A DNA stretch of 16,548 nucleotides from an uncultured Nitrospira sp. (GCA_946479785.1 CAMLHQ010000071.1:1-16548); one strand, 5' to 3'. Shown: positions 1 to 8,819, counted from the stretch's first letter. The notes: generated by a model not told the origin, from the letters alone. Translations and numbers: made by a program.

Positions 1-659
1 CCACGTGTAGCCTCCCCTTCGCAAGTGGGACTTCCGTCACATTGACGGCGAGCGCGGCAACTGGGTCGACTTTCGCCGGTTGGAGCGGGAGCGGGTGCAG
101 CGGGACTGGGACGTGCGTGGTGGTGATGAGTCAGAATAGATCGGTCACGGCCACGTTCAATGCGGTCCCTTCAACTCTCACTGTGACCAAGATGGGAGGA
201 GGAACGGGCACCGTGACGAGCAGCCCGGCCGGCATTAGTTGCGGGACTACCTGTAGTGCCTCGTTCCCAACAGGCAGTTCGGTGACGCTGACTGCCACCG
301 CGTCAGCAGGGTCGATTTTCGTCGGCTGGAGTGGAGGCGGCTGCAGCGGGACTGGAACCTGCACCACGGTCATGGCCACCAATCAAACCGTGGTGGCCAC
401 GTTCGATCTAGCCCCGACGCTGACTGTAAATAAATCCGGAACAGGCAACGGCACCGTGACGAGCAGTCCGGCCGGTATCAACTGCGGGAGTGACTGTAGT
501 CAGAGCTTTGCGCAAGGCACCGTCGTGACGCTGACGGCCAACCCTAATGGGACTTCCACATTTGCTGGATGGAGCGGGGCAGGTTGTGCGGGAACTGGCA
601 CTTGCATAGTGGTCATGAACAGCAATCAGACAGTGACCGCCCCGTTTAATAGAAAGTGA
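1..659 (+). CDS. C-terminal part of a cysteine-containing InlB-like repeat surface protein (5' truncated)
   Basis: The reading frame is open from base 3 to a TGA at 657-659, so the gene begins left of the window. What is visible is about 218 residues made only of repeats. Each carries a TLTV-K strand, then TSSPAGI-CG--C, then VTLTA, then F-GWSG-GC-GTGTC, and ends in NQTV-A-F. This is the pattern of the divergent InlB B-repeat / bacterial repeat family, small beta domains found in secreted or cell-surface proteins and often stacked near the C terminus. Every complete unit has two cysteine pairs, CGxxC and GCxGTGTC, which suggests disulfides and so export (inference). The protein stops just after the last unit, with no anchor, LPxTG motif or transmembrane segment. 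The function of the missing N-terminal part cannot be told. The family call is fairly sure; the role is unknown. Confidence 0.8.
   Translation, partial: TCSLPFASGTSVTLTASAATGSTFAGWSGSGCSGTGTCVVVMSQNRSVTATFNAVPSTLTVTKMGGGTGTVTSSPAGISCGTTCSASFPTGSSVTLTATASAGSIFVGWSGGGCSGTGTCTTVMATNQTVVATFDLAPTLTVNKSGTGNGTVTSSPAGINCGSDCSQSFAQGTVVTLTANPNGTSTFAGWSGAGCAGTGTCIVVMNSNQTVTAPFNRK
174..659 (+). repeat. Tandem coding repeats, about 243 bp each
   Basis: Two complete units (174-416 and 417-656) follow a partial one (3-173). Equivalent TLTV codons at 174 and 417 are exactly 243 bp (81 codons) apart. The units also match well as DNA: GTGACGAGCAG, then C or T, then CCGGCCGG occurs in both full units. This points to fairly recent duplication or homogenisation. 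Confidence 0.75.
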
Positions 660-679
660 GTCCATCGTGATGGGAGTTT

Positions 680-1441
680 TCAGTGTGGCGTAGAGGCTTG
701 CAACTCTCGAAACCCTAGCATCCGTCCCGTCGGGGCGGCGGTGCGGTGGTTCGCGATTCTGATCGTGCGGCTCAGGACGGGCAGGTGAAAGGCGGTGCCG
801 ATCTTGGGGGATTGGCCGACCCGGATCATCTGATAGGCCGCTTCGGCAAGGAGTTCCTTGGCCGTTCGGTCAGAGGTGCCGCGCGGAAAGAACGTCTCCA
901 ATTCGTCGATGCCGAATTTCGAGAGGCCGAGCGTGTAACACCAGACCTCGTCAGCCTTGGCCTGATCGTCTTGCGCAATCATGACGTGGTCGTCCACCAC
1001 AAACTCGGCAAGCCCTCGGTCTTTCCAATCGGACGGATTCAGGTACTGTTGGGTGGTGCTATCGTATGCTGTGCCCTGAGTCAGGAGCGTTAGGCCGCGC
1101 GAAACTCGGGCGGCAAGCAGAACTGTATCCGGCATATCGCGCGGCGGCACCACTGACGGAGCCACGGCGCCGATGAGGTCATGTTCCCATGCGAGTTGGT
1201 CCTTGAACCCGGCCTGGTGCGTCGCAGGTAGCGGTATCACAATATGCGCTGTCCAGGGTCCATGAGTTGCTTGCCAGGACTCCGGTGCACCCTCCTCGAT
1301 TCGAACGATCAACGGTCCGCCATACTCCAGATCGTACCAAGTCTTGAGTTCATCAGGTTGTGGAGCTGTCCCGCGGTAGCCGATGAAATACAGCGGCGGC
1401 CGTTTTGAGGAGGGTTTGGACGGCTTCTTCTTGATGCGCAT
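680..1441 (-). CDS. Uncharacterised protein downstream of typA, possibly DUF4261-like
   Basis: A 253-residue protein starting at an ATG 10 bp after the typA stop codon, so it is probably cotranscribed with typA. I see no signal peptide or membrane segment. The N terminus is very basic (MRIKKKPSKPSSKR), and the rest looks like a soluble globular domain. A segment near residues 170-182 reads TLGLSKFGIDELE, and one near 126-142 contains YD, then LNPSDW. Both recall the DUF4261 family pattern, where a G-KFG-pElE motif sits in the C-terminal half; I recognise this by eye only, with low certainty. The region just before the ATG has GGAAAG about 10 bp away, a weak ribosome binding site consistent with translation following typA. 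The job is unknown. Confidence 0.65.
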   Translation of the reverse strand: MRIKKKPSKPSSKRPPLYFIGYRGTAPQPDELKTWYDLEYGGPLIVRIEEGAPESWQATHGPWTAHIVIPLPATHQAGFKDQLAWEHDLIGAVAPSVVPPRDMPDTVLLAARVSRGLTLLTQGTAYDSTTQQYLNPSDWKDRGLAEFVVDDHVMIAQDDQAKADEVWCYTLGLSKFGIDELETFFPRGTSDRTAKELLAEAAYQMIRVGQSPKIGTAFHLPVLSRTIRIANHRTAAPTGRMLGFRELQASTPH

Positions 1442-1451
1442 GACAGCGCAG

Positions 1452-3308
1452 CTACTTTCCGGATTTCTTGGCCTTGCGCCGATCTTCGGGGTGCAGGAGC
1501 CGTTTTCGGATGCGCAAGCTATTCGGCGTGACCTCGACGAGCTCGTCGGGACCGATATATTCGAGAGCGAATTCCAGCGACATCTCCTGCGGCGGCGTGA
1601 GAATCAAGGCTTCGTCTGACCCGGAGGCACGCATGTTTGTGAGGTGTTTTTCCTTGCACACGTTCACATCGAGATCTTCGTCGCGGTTGTTTTCTCCCAC
1701 GACCATGCCCCGATACACTTCAACGCTCGGACCGATGAACATAACGCCGCGTTCCTGGGTCATGAAGAGCGCGTAGCCGGTGCTCGTTCCGTCTTCGAAC
1801 GCGCAGAGCGAACCGTGCGGCGCGACAAACAGGTCCTGTTCGTTGGCGGTTTCGTAGGCCTTGAAGACGTGGTGCATGATGACGGTACCGCGGGTTTTTG
1901 CCAGGAGAATGTTTTTCAAGCCCATGATGCCGCGCGTCGGAATGTGGTACTCAAGGTGCATCTCGCTCGGCCCGGCATCGGAATGCACCAGTTTCATATG
2001 TCGCATCTCGCCCCGGCGCTTGCCGATTTCTTCGATGACGGCGCCTTGATAGGTTTCCGGCACTTGAATCGTCAGCTCCTCATAGGGCTCCGTGACCTTG
2101 CCACCATCCCGATGCAAAATCACTTCCGGTTGCGAGACTTGCAGTTCATAGCCTTCCCGGCGCATCTGTTCGATCAACACGCCGAGATGCAGTTCGCCGC
2201 GGCCAGCCACCAGGAACCGATCGGGACTGTCGGTCTCCTGTACGCGGAGTGAGACGTTCGTTTCGAGTTCTTTGAACAATCGCTCGCGGAGGTGACGCGA
2301 CGTGAGGAACTTGCCTTCGCGGCCGGCAAAAGGGCTGTTGTTCACGGAGAAGGTCATCTGCACGGTCGGCTCATCGATCGTCACGCGGGGAAGTGCCAGC
2401 GGCTGCTCAGCGTCGGCGATGGTATCGCCGATGCTCACCTCGTCTAATCCTGCGACCGCGACAATCTCGCCGGCGTCCGCCTGCTCGACATCCGTCCGTT
2501 CGAGGCCCGAATAGACGGCGAGGTCGGACACCTTGCCGGGAACCTGTGCTCCGTCCTTTCCGAGTATCAGCACATTTTGCCGGCGGGCGATCGAACCGGA
2601 TTGAATCTTTCCCACGCCCATCTTGCCTTTATAAGAATCATAGAGAAGGGCCAATACCAAAATCTGCAACGGTGCCTTCGCATGGATGGCCGGTCCCGGT
2701 ATATGCTCCAAGACCGTATTGAGCAGGGGATTGATATCCGTGCCGGGTTTGTTCACGTCGAGCGTGGCGATGCCTTTGATGGCTGAGGTATAGACGATGG
2801 GAAAATCCAGCTGTGTGTCGGTGGCACCAAGATGGACGAACAGGTCAAAGGTGCGGTTGACGACGTCGTCGATCACGGCATCCGGGCGATCGATTTTATT
2901 GATGACGACGATAGCTTTGTGGCCGAGCGCCAAGGCCTTGCGCAGCACGAATGTGGTCTGCGGCATCGGCCCTTCTTTGGCATCGATGAGAATAAGCACG
3001 CCATCGACCATCCGGAGGGTGCGTTCGACTTCACCGCCGAAATCCGCATGCCCTGGTGTGTCGACGATGTTGATTTTCACGCCATTGTAGATGACGCTGG
3101 CATTCTTGGCTCGAATCGTGATCCCGCGTTCGCGTTCCTGATCCATTGAATCCATGATGCGTTCGCCCATGTCGTCGATCTTGCGATGCACATGGGTCTG
3201 CCGAAGGAGGGCATCCACGAGCGTGGTCTTGCCGTGGTCAACGTGGGCGATGATAGCGATGTTCCGGATATCGTTCCGGCGGTCGTGTGGTGCGCGTATC
3301 TGTGACAT
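1452..3308 (-). CDS. typA: Ribosome-associated translational GTPase TypA/BipA
   Basis: A 618-residue protein, normal length for BipA (about 600-615). It is a GTPase related to EF-G that acts on the 70S ribosome and is needed for stress and cold adaptation and for 50S assembly. All G motifs are present: AHVDHGKT (21-28), RGITI (61-65), DTPGH (83-87), NKID (137-140), and SAIKG for G5. They are followed by the beta-barrel domain, EF-G-like domains III and V, and the BipA-specific C-terminal region. The ATG at 3308 lies 4 bp after CAGGA, an acceptable ribosome binding site, and the N terminus matches the family just before the P-loop. The gene has its own apparent promoter at 3447-3418 with an odd hairpin right behind it. 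The downstream gene at 1441 probably shares the transcript. Confidence 0.97.
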   Translation of the reverse strand: MSQIRAPHDRRNDIRNIAIIAHVDHGKTTLVDALLRQTHVHRKIDDMGERIMDSMDQERERGITIRAKNASVIYNGVKINIVDTPGHADFGGEVERTLRMVDGVLILIDAKEGPMPQTTFVLRKALALGHKAIVVINKIDRPDAVIDDVVNRTFDLFVHLGATDTQLDFPIVYTSAIKGIATLDVNKPGTDINPLLNTVLEHIPGPAIHAKAPLQILVLALLYDSYKGKMGVGKIQSGSIARRQNVLILGKDGAQVPGKVSDLAVYSGLERTDVEQADAGEIVAVAGLDEVSIGDTIADAEQPLALPRVTIDEPTVQMTFSVNNSPFAGREGKFLTSRHLRERLFKELETNVSLRVQETDSPDRFLVAGRGELHLGVLIEQMRREGYELQVSQPEVILHRDGGKVTEPYEELTIQVPETYQGAVIEEIGKRRGEMRHMKLVHSDAGPSEMHLEYHIPTRGIMGLKNILLAKTRGTVIMHHVFKAYETANEQDLFVAPHGSLCAFEDGTSTGYALFMTQERGVMFIGPSVEVYRGMVVGENNRDEDLDVNVCKEKHLTNMRASGSDEALILTPPQEMSLEFALEYIGPDELVEVTPNSLRIRKRLLHPEDRRKAKKSGK

Positions 3309-3381
3309 GGTCCTGCTTATCTACGATGTTTGTTGAAACGAAAGAGCTTAGCCGGCGGACTTTTTTAGCAGCCGAGCGGCG

Positions 3382-3409
3382 AAAAAAAAGACGCCCGACT
3401 TGGGGCGTC
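3382..3409 (-). terminator. Terminator-shaped hairpin at the start of the typA leader
   Basis: Read on the minus strand: stem GACGCCC (3409-3403), loop CAAGTC (3402-3397), stem GGGCGTC (3396-3390), then eight Ts (3389-3382). This has the form of an intrinsic terminator. It sits between the typA promoter and the typA start, and no gene on this strand precedes it. It could be an attenuator, a 5' stabilising hairpin, or a stop for antisense transcripts coming from mrcA. Confidence 0.65.
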
Positions 3410-3417
3410 GAGTGCTT

Positions 3418-3447
3418 ATTATACCCGAAGGGCCGAAGGTTCTACAA
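3418..3447 (-). promoter_or_regulatory. Probable sigma-70 type promoter of typA
   Basis: On the minus strand a perfect TATAAT (3423-3418) follows TTGTAG (3447-3442) with an 18-bp spacer. The predicted start is near 3411, giving a leader of about 100 nt before typA. The hairpin at 3409-3390 would begin almost at the first nucleotide of the transcript. Confidence 0.6.
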
Positions 3448-3482
3448 GCCGTGCAACAAGCCGTGGGACAACGGCAACTTGC

Positions 3483-3511
3483 TTGAGTTTTGGCGGCCTC
3501 CACGGTATGGT
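3483..3511 (+). promoter_or_regulatory. Possible promoter of mrcA
   Basis: TTGAGT (3483-3488) and TATGGT (3506-3511) are separated by 17 bp. The predicted start is near 3518, leaving a leader of about 23 nt. It is a moderate match, supported mainly by its position in the divergent typA/mrcA gap. Confidence 0.35.
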
Positions 3512-3540
3512 GAACCGGAGTCCTTCCAAACCATTTTCCC

Positions 3541-5922
3541 ATGACAACGATCGATCGACCGGTCCAACTCTCTGATCCGCCGCATCAGCCGCCGCGCCGT
3601 CCCTGGCGCAGGTGGCAGATCGTGCTCATTTCCGTGGCGGTTCTGGCTCTCCTTGGGGTGCTGGCGGTCGTTGGATTGTTGTGGCATTACGCACAGGATC
3701 TCCCTGACCTCGGTCAGTTGCAGAACTACCAACCGAGTCTGGTCACCCAGGTCTATTCGAATGACAAGCACCTCATCGGCCAATTTTTCATCGAACGCCG
3801 GATTCTCACACCGCTGCCACAGATTCCGGAGCATTTCCGGCGGGCAGTGATTGCCGTTGAAGATGTTCGATTCTTCGAACATCCCGGTCTGGATTACATC
3901 GGCATTCTCCGCGCGGCCTGGACCAATCTGCGCCGGGGCGGCAAAGTCGAGGGCGCCAGTACCATCACGCAGCAGTTGGCGCGTTCGCTGTTCCTGTCGT
4001 CCGAACGGACCTTTGACCGGAAGGTCCGCGAGCTCGTATTGGCCTACAAGATGGAATTGGCCTCCACGAAGGAACAGATTCTCGAGACCTACCTCAATCA
4101 GATCTATTTCGGCCAAGGAGCCTACGGCGTGGCATCGGCGGCTCAGTCCTACTTCGGCAAGGACCTTTCCGGGTTGACGGTCGCCGAGGCCGCCTTCCTG
4201 GCCGGACTTCCGAAGTCCCCGAACCATTTTTCGCCGTTCAAAAATTACGCACGGGCGAAGAAGCGACAAGAGCATGTCTTGACGCGTATGGAGGAAGCCG
4301 GTTTTCTCACTTCGGCGGAACGTGAGCAAGCCGCGGCGGAACCGCTGAGCTTCCGGCGACCCGGGAGTGAACAGACAGCCCCGTACTTTGTCGAGTACGT
4401 CCGACAGCTCCTTATCGCGAAATACGGAGAGGCGATGGTGTACAAGGGCGGGCTCAACATCATGACGACGTTGAATCTCGACATGCAACGTGCAGCCGAA
4501 GCGGCATTTGCAACAGGCCTGCGCGAACTGGACAAGCGACAAGGATGGCGCGGTCCTTTGCGCACCGTCGATCCCGCCTCTCTTGCGACCGGCAATGTGC
4601 CGGTGGTGACGACCGATCAGCCCGTCGTGGTCGGGGATGACCGCGAAGCGGTCGTCACCAAAGTCGGCAAGGAATTCTTTGGGGTCCAAATCGGAAATAG
4701 CACGGCCAAGTTGCTGTTTGATGACATGGCCTGGGCGAAGAGACGCCTGACAGGACAGGATACGGCGAAAGACGTGGTTGTCAGCCCCAATGTGAAACAG
4801 ATTCTCAAGCCGGGCGATGTCATTGAAGTTCGCGTGAAGAAGATCGAGAAGGATCACATTTATGTCCAGCTCGAGCAGACTCCGCTGGTCGAGGGAGGAT
4901 TAATTGCTGTTGAACCGGGGAATGGCTCGATGCGAGCCATGGTAGGAGGGTATGACTTCAATCGCAGTGAGTATAACCGCGCGGTTCAGGCTCATCGCCA
5001 ACCGGGGTCGGCATTCAAGCCGATCATCTATGCGACCGCTGTCAATCAGGGCATGAGTCCCGCCTCGGTCGTGCTCGATGCGCCGGTGGTCTATGAGCAG
5101 ATTGAAGAAGAAAAAACGTGGAAGCCGGAGAATTATGGAAAAAAGTTCCATGGCATGGTGACGTTGCGTGAAGCCTTGGCGCACTCTCACAACCTGGCTA
5201 CCGTCCGCCTGCTCGACAAGGTCGGGGTCAAAAACGTGATTGAGTTTGCGCGGCAGGTCGGCATCACCAGCCCATTGGCCGCCGACCTCTCGCTGGGGTT
5301 AGGCTCCTCTTCTGTCGGCCTGCTGGAACTGACGTCGGCCTACAGCGCGTTCTTGAATCAAGGGAGCCGGGCCGAACCCTATGCCATCGTATCCGTCACG
5401 GACAATGCCGGGCAGGTATTGGAACAGCAAGAGCTGAAAATTGAGGAGGTCGTGTCAAAAGAAACCGCCTATCTGATTACAAACATGATGGAAGACGTGG
5501 TCCAGAAGGGTACCGGGCAAGCTGCGAAATCGCTGGGCCGTCCGATTGCCGGAAAGACCGGCACGACGAATGAATTCATCAATGCCTGGTTCATCGGCGG
5601 AACGCCGAATTTGGTGACGGGAGTGTATGTGGGATTCGACGATCGTCGTTCGCTCGGCGAGACAGAATCGGGAGCCCATGCAGCGCTGCCGATTTGGATT
5701 ACCTTCATGCGTGAGGCACTCAAGCGGTTGCCGGTGGTGCCGTTTACCATTCCCGAAGGAATCACCTTCGTCAAAGTCGATCCGTCGACCGGCCTCTTAA
5801 ATTCGGAACAGGAAGATCAGCCGGGAAATGTGGAAATCTTCGCCAAAGGCAGCGAGCCAACCCAGGCAGCCCAGCGCCGTCTTGATCCCATCGACTTTTA
5901 CAAGATTGATCAGCCGGAATAA
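3541..5922 (+). CDS. mrcA: Class A penicillin-binding protein 1A (peptidoglycan glycosyltransferase/transpeptidase)
   Basis: A 793-residue bifunctional enzyme that polymerises lipid II glycan chains and crosslinks the stem peptides at the outer face of the inner membrane. A short proline/arginine-rich cytoplasmic tail is followed by one membrane helix (about 26-48). The GT51 domain has EDVRFFEHPG (catalytic Glu107), GASTITQQLAR (138-148), RKVRE with Glu164, and an ETYLNQIYFGQGAYGV segment. An OB-like region, with residues resembling the PBP1A insertion, leads to the transpeptidase domain: SAFK (Ser490, Lys493), SHN (549-551) and KTGT (672-675). All catalytic residues are present, and the length fits PBP1A. 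The ATG at 3541 has no obvious Shine-Dalgarno, but no better in-frame start lies close upstream. The stop is 12 bp from the convergent end of iscX. Confidence 0.96.
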   Translation: MTTIDRPVQLSDPPHQPPRRPWRRWQIVLISVAVLALLGVLAVVGLLWHYAQDLPDLGQLQNYQPSLVTQVYSNDKHLIGQFFIERRILTPLPQIPEHFRRAVIAVEDVRFFEHPGLDYIGILRAAWTNLRRGGKVEGASTITQQLARSLFLSSERTFDRKVRELVLAYKMELASTKEQILETYLNQIYFGQGAYGVASAAQSYFGKDLSGLTVAEAAFLAGLPKSPNHFSPFKNYARAKKRQEHVLTRMEEAGFLTSAEREQAAAEPLSFRRPGSEQTAPYFVEYVRQLLIAKYGEAMVYKGGLNIMTTLNLDMQRAAEAAFATGLRELDKRQGWRGPLRTVDPASLATGNVPVVTTDQPVVVGDDREAVVTKVGKEFFGVQIGNSTAKLLFDDMAWAKRRLTGQDTAKDVVVSPNVKQILKPGDVIEVRVKKIEKDHIYVQLEQTPLVEGGLIAVEPGNGSMRAMVGGYDFNRSEYNRAVQAHRQPGSAFKPIIYATAVNQGMSPASVVLDAPVVYEQIEEEKTWKPENYGKKFHGMVTLREALAHSHNLATVRLLDKVGVKNVIEFARQVGITSPLAADLSLGLGSSSVGLLELTSAYSAFLNQGSRAEPYAIVSVTDNAGQVLEQQELKIEEVVSKETAYLITNMMEDVVQKGTGQAAKSLGRPIAGKTGTTNEFINAWFIGGTPNLVTGVYVGFDDRRSLGETESGAHAALPIWITFMREALKRLPVVPFTIPEGITFVKVDPSTGLLNSEQEDQPGNVEIFAKGSEPTQAAQRRLDPIDFYKIDQPE

Positions 5923-5934
5923 GCGAAAGAGGGG

Positions 5935-6147
5935 TCAGGACTGCGAGTCTTGGTACTCTTCGTGCCAAGCCATTTGAATGGTTTCAAGAATCTTTTCGTT
6001 CGACGTTTTCGGGTCGTCTTTGAAGTCCGGTAAGGCCACGATCCAGGCGTGCATATCGGTAAAGCGTACCGTCAGCGGATCAGTCCCTGGATGTTCTTCA
6101 ACCAATCTAATGGCGATATCCTCCGTGTCTTGCCACTTCAGGTCCAT
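5935..6147 (-). CDS. iscX: IscX (YfhJ), small acidic ISC regulator
   Basis: A 70-residue acidic protein, slightly longer than E. coli IscX (66). The family core is clear: MDLKW at the start, TVRFTDMHAWI (about 25-35), LPDFKDDP, then SNEKILE. In E. coli, IscX binds IscS at the site shared with frataxin and ferredoxin and tunes the rate of cluster assembly; it has also been proposed as an iron sensor. It is the last gene of the ISC operon, 51 bp after hscA. A good ribosome binding site (GAGGAG) sits 7 bp before the ATG. No terminator is visible in the 12 bp before the mrcA stop, so convergent transcripts probably overlap. Confidence 0.93.
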   Translation of the reverse strand: MDLKWQDTEDIAIRLVEEHPGTDPLTVRFTDMHAWIVALPDFKDDPKTSNEKILETIQMAWHEEYQDSQS

Positions 6148-6198
6148 CTATCACTCCTCAAGATTATAAGCAGAGGGTCATACCTCCGGGCATGTAGG

Positions 6199-8019
6199 TT
6201 ATCTGATTTCAGAGATCTTTTTCCCTTGTAGACTCCGCTTGAGCGAATCGTCCAGCAGGGCAACCGAGAGGGGCTTGGCTGCTTGCTCGAGGTCGGCCAT
6301 GCGTGCGCGAATGGCCTTCGGGTCATTGCCGTCCCTTGCCGTGGCTAGTGAGGATAGGGCACGTCGAATCGACTCGGCTTCCGCTTGAGCGATAAGATGG
6401 CTACCTTCTCCCAAAGATTTTTCTGTCGCCGTGATCAAAGCGCCGGCGTCGAGCCGAGCTTCGATCAGCTTACGGGCATTGACGTCATCAGCCGCAAACC
6501 TGAACGAATCCTCGATCATCCGCTCCACTTCTTCGTCCGATAATCCATACGACGGCTTGACCTCGATGGACTGACTCTGTCCGGTCCGCATGTCACCGGC
6601 CTTCACGTTCAAGATTCCGTTCGCATCGATCAAGAAGGTCACCTCGATGCGCGGCACCCCGGCTGGCAACGGCTGGACTTTGAGACGGAATCGCGCGAGG
6701 CTGCGATTGTCCTTTACGAGCTCGCGCTCTCCCTGAAGAATGTGAATGTCCACCCCGGTCTGGCCGTCGACGTAGGTCGTGAACATTTCCTTGGCGCTGG
6801 CTGGGATGGTCGTGTTACGCCTGATCAGGCTGCTCATCACGCCGCCCATGGTTTCAATTCCAAGAGAGAGTGGCGTCACATCCAGGAGCAGCATGTCCGT
6901 GGTGCCGCCGCTGAGGATGTCAGCCTGCACCGCTGCGCCGAGAGCGACCACTTCGTCCGGATTCAGTTCCCAGTGCGGCTGCTTGGCAAAGAGTTCCTGA
7001 ACCCGTTGCCGAACCAGCGGCATGCGGGTTGACCCGCCAACGAGGACGACTTCATCAATCTTGTCAGGTATCAGCCCTGCATCTTTCAGCGCCAGCCGGC
7101 AGGGGGCCAATGTTCGCTCGATGATGTCCCTCGTTAAGGATTCAAGCTGATTGCGGGTCAGCTCTCGGGTATAGCGGCCTTTTCCCTCCGGGAGCTCGAT
7201 CGCAATCTCGGCATTCAATTCCTCGGAGAGTCGAATCTTGGCCCGTTCGGCTTCAAGGCGGACTATCTGCATGTGGTCCGGATAGGTGCTGAGGTCGACC
7301 CCATGTTTCTGTCGGATTTCCTCAATGAAGTGATCCGCAATCCGGTGATCCAAGTCATCCCCGCCTAGGTGCGTGTCTCCGTTGGTGGCCAGCACTTCGA
7401 AAATGCCGTTCTTGAGTTTGAGGATAGAGATATCGAAGGTGCCCCCGCCGAAGTCATAGACAGCGATCGTGCCTTGCGTGTTTTCTTGAAGCCCATAGGC
7501 GAGCGAGGCCGCGGTGGGCTCATTGATAATGCGCAGGACTTCAAGGCCCGCGATCATGCCGGCGTCTTTCGTCGCCTGCCGCTGGCTGTCGTTGAAATAA
7601 GCCGGGACGGTGATCACGGCTTTGGTAATACTTTCACCGAGGTGCGCTTCGGCTCGTTGCTTGAGTTCTTTCAGAATCATCGCCGAGATCTGCGGCGGGG
7701 AATACGTTTTCTCGCCAAGCTTGATGCGAATGACACCGCCTTGTTCTGCGAGGGAGTAGGGGAAATAAGTTAGTTCGCTCTGGACGTCCGCAAGGCCCTT
7801 TCCCATGAACCGCTTTACGGAATAGACCGTCCGTTCTGGATTACGGGTCAGATGTTCCTTGGCAGCATCGCCGACGATCAAACCGTTGTCAGTCATGGCG
7901 ACCACGGAGGGTACCATCGTGCGGCCGGTATGTCCGGGAATGACAGTAGGTGTCCCGTCCTTCATGTAGGCCACGAGCGAGTTCGTCGTGCCAAGATCAA
8001 TCCCTACAATACGTGCCAT
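6199..8019 (-). CDS. hscA: HscA, Hsp70-type chaperone for Fe-S cluster transfer
   Basis: A 606-residue DnaK-family ATPase (E. coli HscA has 616) that recognises the LPPVK motif of IscU and, with HscB, drives cluster release to acceptor proteins. Visible motifs are the phosphate-1 loop GIDLGTTNS (6-14), [16 protein letters not shown] (139-154), YDFGGGTFD (188-196) and, later, [10 protein letters not shown] beta-sandwich substrate domain and helical lid follow, without the acidic EEVD-like tail of general Hsp70s. I start it at the ATG at 8019, immediately before [10 protein letters not shown]. An open frame reaches back to 8166, but those 49 codons lie inside hscB and have no family similarity. 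It begins 2 bp after the hscB stop, indicating tight translational coupling. Confidence 0.95.
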   Translation of the reverse strand: MARIVGIDLGTTNSLVAYMKDGTPTVIPGHTGRTMVPSVVAMTDNGLIVGDAAKEHLTRNPERTVYSVKRFMGKGLADVQSELTYFPYSLAEQGGVIRIKLGEKTYSPPQISAMILKELKQRAEAHLGESITKAVITVPAYFNDSQRQATKDAGMIAGLEVLRIINEPTAASLAYGLQENTQGTIAVYDFGGGTFDISILKLKNGIFEVLATNGDTHLGGDDLDHRIADHFIEEIRQKHGVDLSTYPDHMQIVRLEAERAKIRLSEELNAEIAIELPEGKGRYTRELTRNQLESLTRDIIERTLAPCRLALKDAGLIPDKIDEVVLVGGSTRMPLVRQRVQELFAKQPHWELNPDEVVALGAAVQADILSGGTTDMLLLDVTPLSLGIETMGGVMSSLIRRNTTIPASAKEMFTTYVDGQTGVDIHILQGERELVKDNRSLARFRLKVQPLPAGVPRIEVTFLIDANGILNVKAGDMRTGQSQSIEVKPSYGLSDEEVERMIEDSFRFAADDVNARKLIEARLDAGALITATEKSLGEGSHLIAQAEAESIRRALSSLATARDGNDPKAIRARMADLEQAAKPLSVALLDDSLKRSLQGKKISEIR

Positions 8020-8021
8020 GA

Positions 8022-8693
8022 TTATCCGATAGTCGCGACGAGGTCGTTGACGATGTTGTTCACATAGGTGCGATTGGAGAGGATCTCCCGCATCTGCTTC
8101 AATATGCGATCCCGCTCCGATCGGGCCTGGCCGGTCGCTTCGCCGCGATCTTGAAGCGCGTCCCACTCGTTGAAGAGTCGGTGAAGCTGAGTCTCCATAT
8201 CCTGCTTACGTTGTTCCAGGGTCTGTTGCTCGGTGCGAAGCTTGTCCCGGAGCTGCTGTCCAGTTTGCGACGCACGATCGGAGGCTCGGTACTCCTCGAG
8301 CGTCTCTTGGAGCTCGAGAATCTCTTCGAAGAGGTCTGCCGGAGGAGACGAGCGGATCTCTTTCACAGCTCCGGCCTCCAGATCAAGCAGGTATTCGGCT
8401 CGTTGAATCGGATCTCGGAGCGTACGGTAGGCAGTGTTGAGTGTCGCCGCGTTACTGAGACTGATGGACTGTTCAGTCTTGCTCTTGTTCTGATAAAAGT
8501 CCGGATGAAAGGCGCGGCTGAGTTCGTAGAATTTCGCCTCCAGCTCGGTCGGATCGATCGTGAGACGCCGCGGGAAGCCGAGGCAGGTAAAGTAATCCGT
8601 CTCTTTTGAAACCGGCTGAACCTTCACACAGCGTTCGCAGAAATACTCCCCGGCCACTTCGGATTGGCAATGCCAGCACATGCTTCTGGCCAT
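8022..8693 (-). CDS. hscB: HscB, J-domain co-chaperone with N-terminal zinc-finger-type motif
   Basis: The co-chaperone that stimulates HscA ATPase and brings IscU to it. With the start chosen here it has 223 residues (E. coli 171). The N terminus carries two CxxC pairs, Cys6/Cys9 (CWHC) and Cys19/Cys22 (CERC), like the zinc-binding extension of eukaryotic HSC20 and unlike E. coli HscB. The J-domain follows with DYF-CLGFPRR, and the HPD triad at 63-65 (FHPDFYQNK). A YRTLRDP segment and a C-terminal helical region with LFEEILELQE follow, for IscU binding. The frame is open back to a GTG at 8801, but that start would put a terminator-like hairpin (8788-8764) inside the coding region. The ATGs at 8738 and 8693 lie beyond it, and I prefer 8693. 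Neither has a strong ribosome binding site, so the exact start is uncertain. Confidence 0.9.
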   Translation of the reverse strand: MARSMCWHCQSEVAGEYFCERCVKVQPVSKETDYFTCLGFPRRLTIDPTELEAKFYELSRAFHPDFYQNKSKTEQSISLSNAATLNTAYRTLRDPIQRAEYLLDLEAGAVKEIRSSPPADLFEEILELQETLEEYRASDRASQTGQQLRDKLRTEQQTLEQRKQDMETQLHRLFNEWDALQDRGEATGQARSERDRILKQMREILSNRTYVNNIVNDLVATIG

Positions 8694-8759
8694 CTGCAGT
8701 TCTCGAGGAGTTCTGCTATGGCTGTGATGACGGTCCATTTCTTGATCTACCGTTCTGAC

Positions 8760-8788
8760 AAAACAGGCATGGCTTTCTGCCATGCCTG
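8760..8788 (-). terminator. Intrinsic terminator or attenuator between iscA and hscB
   Basis: On the minus strand, CAGGCATGGC (8788-8779), loop AGAAA (8778-8774), and GCCATGCCTG (8773-8764) form a perfect 10-bp stem, followed by TTTT (8763-8760) and then GTCAG. It lies 32 bp after the iscA stop and upstream of the credible hscB starts. The T-run is short, so partial termination or an RNA-processing/stability hairpin is likely. Confidence 0.7.
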
Positions 8789-8819
8789 CGCAAAGATTCA
8801 CTCTGGTGATGGTGGCAAA

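Noticed and set aside
42..44. TTG as the start codon of the left-edge repeat protein
   Set aside because: The frame is open to the left edge and the preceding residues continue the repeat pattern, so the real start is outside the window.
1644..2252. A 202-codon open frame antisense to typA
   Set aside because: It lies wholly within typA and shows no domain pattern.
3442..4857. A 471-codon open frame antisense to mrcA
   Set aside because: mrcA is unmistakable on the other strand with all catalytic motifs; the antisense frame has no recognisable family pattern and is a by-product of GC-rich codon use.
8020..8166. A 49-codon N-terminal extension of hscA
   Set aside because: It overlaps the end of hscB in another frame and precedes the normal Hsp70 start [10 protein letters not shown].
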